This document shows positions 61,755 to 64,000 of a stretch of 64,000 nucleotides of DNA, piece after piece (the stretch's first letter is position 1; every line of letters starts with the position of its first letter). The stretch spans positions 2,643,674 through 2,707,673 of the forward strand of contig OY725501.1 in the NCBI GenBank assembly GCA_963281255.1. Reading direction: 5' to 3'. The position numbers and the translations under genes are program-made. Below the pieces are notes generated by a model. That model saw nothing but the letters and a program-made list of their open reading frames with translations, was not told where the DNA came from and searched no databases. Origin of the DNA: Aphrocallistes beatrix (lineage: Eukaryota > Porifera > Hexactinellida > Sceptrulophora > Aphrocallistidae).

Positions 61755-62450
61755 ATTTATCCTCGATTATTAGAGTTTCGTGGGAATGTGCAGTACTCAA
61801 ATCTCTAGTTAGGTGTGTATATCGCGGATACATTCCTTTAGTTTTAGCTTATGTTGTTATTATTATTTATTGTGTCAAATATAAGTTCTTATAACTTCTT
61901 AATTTATCGACTGAGAGGACGCTATGGATTAGTATCAAGGTTGGCAGGTTTAACCCACCCCCTGCGTTAAACCTCATTCTAAGCGAATAAACTTTACTAT
62001 GTCATATCCATTTTGGCATAACATAGAGAATCAATATTCTGTCAATAGCTTCATACAAACTAAACAGGAATAGGTTGGGCTTAGAGAAGGAATCGTAACT
62101 TGTTATCGTGAACTAGGAGGATCTGTTGAGTTTGACTGGTGACTATCATTAATTATATGTAGTAATTGACAGTTTTATTAAAAATGTATTCTGACACTGA
62201 CAGTCTCTGCATCTATACATATTATTATTTAACGTTGAATTGAGACCCAACCAACCCAAGGATTAATCGAAAAAAATAAACCCAGTTAAACCCGGGTCAG
62301 CCAGTGAGCAAATTTGAAGATTATCTAATGAAGGTTGAATAAGTTATTGATAGGGACAAATTCCAGTAACGCTATCGGGCGGATATTTTCTTTTATTTTT
62401 CAATTTATTAACATATTTATCCTTACCTTCCCTCTCAGTATTCATTATTC
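61755..62450. other. Intergenic region with hAT remnant
   Basis: The only recognisable feature is the hAT remnant at 61936-62304; the rest is AT-rich 3' flank of MOCOS and 5' flank of the TM gene. Confidence 0.55.
61936..62304 (+). mobile_element. hAT remnant related to 45403-46203
   Basis: It begins CAAGGTTGGCAGGTTTAACCC and ends CCCGGGTCAGCCAG, imperfect inverted repeats. The interior around 62070-62145 preserves, with stops and frameshifts, the transposase C-terminus (GLEKE ... SVEFDW) found in the other copy. Confidence 0.7.
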
Positions 62451-63360
62451 ATGGCTATTGCAATTAATTGGTAAGCTGAGCCTAAATTATGATAAAACAA
62501 TGTTCTGAAAATGAAATTGATACTTCTACTTCTATATTTCCCCTAAAGGAAGGCACAACCTAAAGGAAGGCACAACAAACATTGAGGAATATAAAAAACT
62601 TTCACATTTCTCTTATTTTAGGCAAACAACGATTCTATACATTATTCCAGCAATTTGTGTCTTTATATCATTTTCTCTCACTATCAGTGTGATGAAGCTA
62701 ACAGTCGCTCAGTTGAAGTTCGTCGATGCGTGGGATCGAGTGAGAGCCTCCCATTACAGATGGCTCCTGGTATCCGTGTTACTTTGGCTGGCTTGCGTTA
62801 TATTAGCATTTATTAGCTACACGACTTTATTCGTTCTCCCCATCATCTGCGTAATCACACTGGGCTACTTGCAACAGTTCTATTTGAATACAAAGAGGCT
62901 GAGGAGGGCATTGATGCAGTATGCAAACGAAAGGTTAGCTCAATTCGGGCAAAATCGAGCTGAATTGTTACAATTGAAAAGATTCACGTTCACATCTTCA
63001 TTACTGACTCTAGGCTTGTTGTCTGTTGCCCTTAATAGCATCGCCAATGTGATGCTATTTATAGTTGTTTCTATCCTCTATTATGGAGAATGCTTCATTC
63101 CACTAATCTATCCAATCAGCTATACGCCACTTCTTTCCACCACACAACAGCAAGTCATTTTGTTCAAGTTCATTGAATATTTTACGATTGCCTCTGTCTT
63201 AGGCTACGCAGTGACAGCAAGCTCACTCCTAGTTCCGTTCTACATAGCCACATTCGTAATCATGTTTACCGGTCTCTATAAGAAGGTGCGTAAAGTGAAG
63301 ACGAGATTCAGCTATGAATCTCTTGATGAAAACCTGATAAGCCGAACCAGTAAGCAATAG
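62451..63360 (+). CDS. Multi-TM orphan protein, two exons
   Basis: Exon 1 is only 20 bases (62451-62470, MAIAIN plus two bases), with donor AATTG|GTAAGC; the acceptor TTATTTTAG|GC precedes exon 2 (62622-63360). The join restores a codon (TGG) and gives 252 residues. Without exon 1 the first ATGs lie inside what would be a hydrophobic helix, which supports the short exon. About five to six hydrophobic helices are visible: 8-30, 46-66, 70-90, 125-155 and 178-222. The order helix-helix-basic loop-helix resembles the second half of the 7-TM protein at 4266-5426 (for example FYLNTKRLRRALMQYANERL against FYLLLKGMSIEAKL), so I infer a common family, weakly. No known domain was recognised. Its 5' exon and intron are mirrored in the left arm of the inverted repeat. 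Confidence 0.65.
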
Positions 63361-63994
63361 GATGTTAGATAGCGATGTATAGACATCGAAATAATGCTAA
63401 CTAATAATAAGCAGTGCATGTTAATTATATACATCTACTTTAGTAGTAAAGAGTTGTATCTTATTTACATTATTTGCATTTTAATTAAAGTCTAGCATAA
63501 ACTTGTACAAGGGCGCATGTATGCATATTTACCAGAGCGAAGAGATAGGAAGCTTTATCTTTAACTTAATAGTATGAATTAAACTCCAATGAATAATATT
63601 GAGAAGAGATGCCTTATCTGCCTCTATGGTAGCAAAACCCAAGTTATCAATTAAAATTACTTGGCCGAAAATGTATATTCTTAATTATTAAAAGCTGACA
63701 ATAACACCATTGGATTTAGTATGCTATTATCATGTGAGATATGTTTTATACATGCCCTTATTATTTTAATTTGTAACGTATATCATAAAGACAGAATTAA
63801 GACTTCTCATTTAACAAAATTATTTATTACAATGGACATTTATTAATAAAATATATTTTCTCGCTTCAGTCTTGCCGACACTTTGTGTTCACCTTTTTAT
63901 GATATATGCTGTGGGCCGCGGGACGTGACCTGATTTTAAATTGAAAAATAACTCCTAAAACCAATATCTTCGCCCCACCACCTATTCTGTACTA
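62466..63994. repeat. Right arm of inverted repeat around MOCOS
   Basis: Contains the TM gene; the ends match the left arm (57725-58731) in reverse orientation. About 1.1 kb including exon 2 has no counterpart on the left. Confidence 0.75.
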
Positions 63995-64000
63995 ACTGAG
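63361..64000. other. 3' flank of TM gene to window end
   Basis: AT-rich, no gene seen; 63767-63994 belongs to the outer blocks of the inverted repeat. Confidence 0.55.

Noticed and set aside
1-64000. tRNA, rRNA or snRNA (including 7SK) genes
   Set aside because: No A/B-box pair, cloverleaf or rRNA-like stretch was noticed by eye; tRNAscan-SE and Rfam searches would be decisive and were not possible.

Overview
The window is nuclear DNA from an animal, not from a prokaryote. It encodes metazoan proteins (a HEXIM-type P-TEFb inhibitor, a tektin, an ABCC/MRP transporter, MOCOS, Las1, PSTK and divergent actins), has GT-AG introns, and is packed with class II transposons and short inverted-repeat elements. 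Most genes are intronless or carry one to two introns of about 70-260 bp; one tektin intron of 2.4 kb is swollen by repeats. I cannot name the species. An intron-poor, early-branching invertebrate (for example a glass sponge) would fit, but this is only a guess.

Layout. 1-4.2 kb: gene-free repeats with two short hAT-type elements. 4.2-14.7 kb, all minus strand: a 7-TM orphan protein, Las1 (ITS2 endonuclease), a broken copy of the 7-TM family, a membrane-anchored GST-fold gene with a one-base frameshift, and a full-length ABCC transporter. 15.8-22.5 kb: a palindrome whose arms each carry an identical HEXIM gene, with a two-exon PHYHD1-like dioxygenase in the spacer. 22.5-26.2 kb: foldback repeats, a dead Tc1-like element and GC-tailed repeats. 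26.2-34.4 kb: a tandem pair of divergent actin-like genes separated by an intact-looking mariner and a fragment of a MULE-type transposase. 35.9-36.8 kb: PSTK with frameshifts. 37.9-40.6 kb: a palindromic minisatellite and a 5'-truncated PHYHD1 pseudogene split by a 628-bp hAT element. 40.8-44.6 kb: a three-exon tektin. 45.4-48.4 kb: nested transposons. 48.6-56.5 kb: SHMT and a PM20D2-like M20 hydrolase, followed by a tandem duplicate of the block in which 3.37 kb has been deleted, leaving a truncated SHMT. 56.5-57.4 kb: an NHL-repeat protein. 57.7-64 kb: a MOCOS gene between two arms of a decayed inverted repeat, the right arm carrying a two-exon multi-TM gene.

How the genes relate. They do not form one pathway. 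Themes are housekeeping RNA and cofactor metabolism (Las1 for rRNA processing, PSTK for selenocysteine, SHMT for one-carbon units, MOCOS for molybdenum cofactor) plus lineage-specific membrane proteins. The most distinctive aspect is local genome behaviour: four separate segmental duplications (HEXIM, PHYHD1, actin-like, SHMT) and at least eight non-autonomous hAT elements with readable 8-bp target duplications. The observations most worth checking are the identical HEXIM palindrome, the actin pair with altered nucleotide-site residues, and the one-base losses in A-runs within GST and PSTK.
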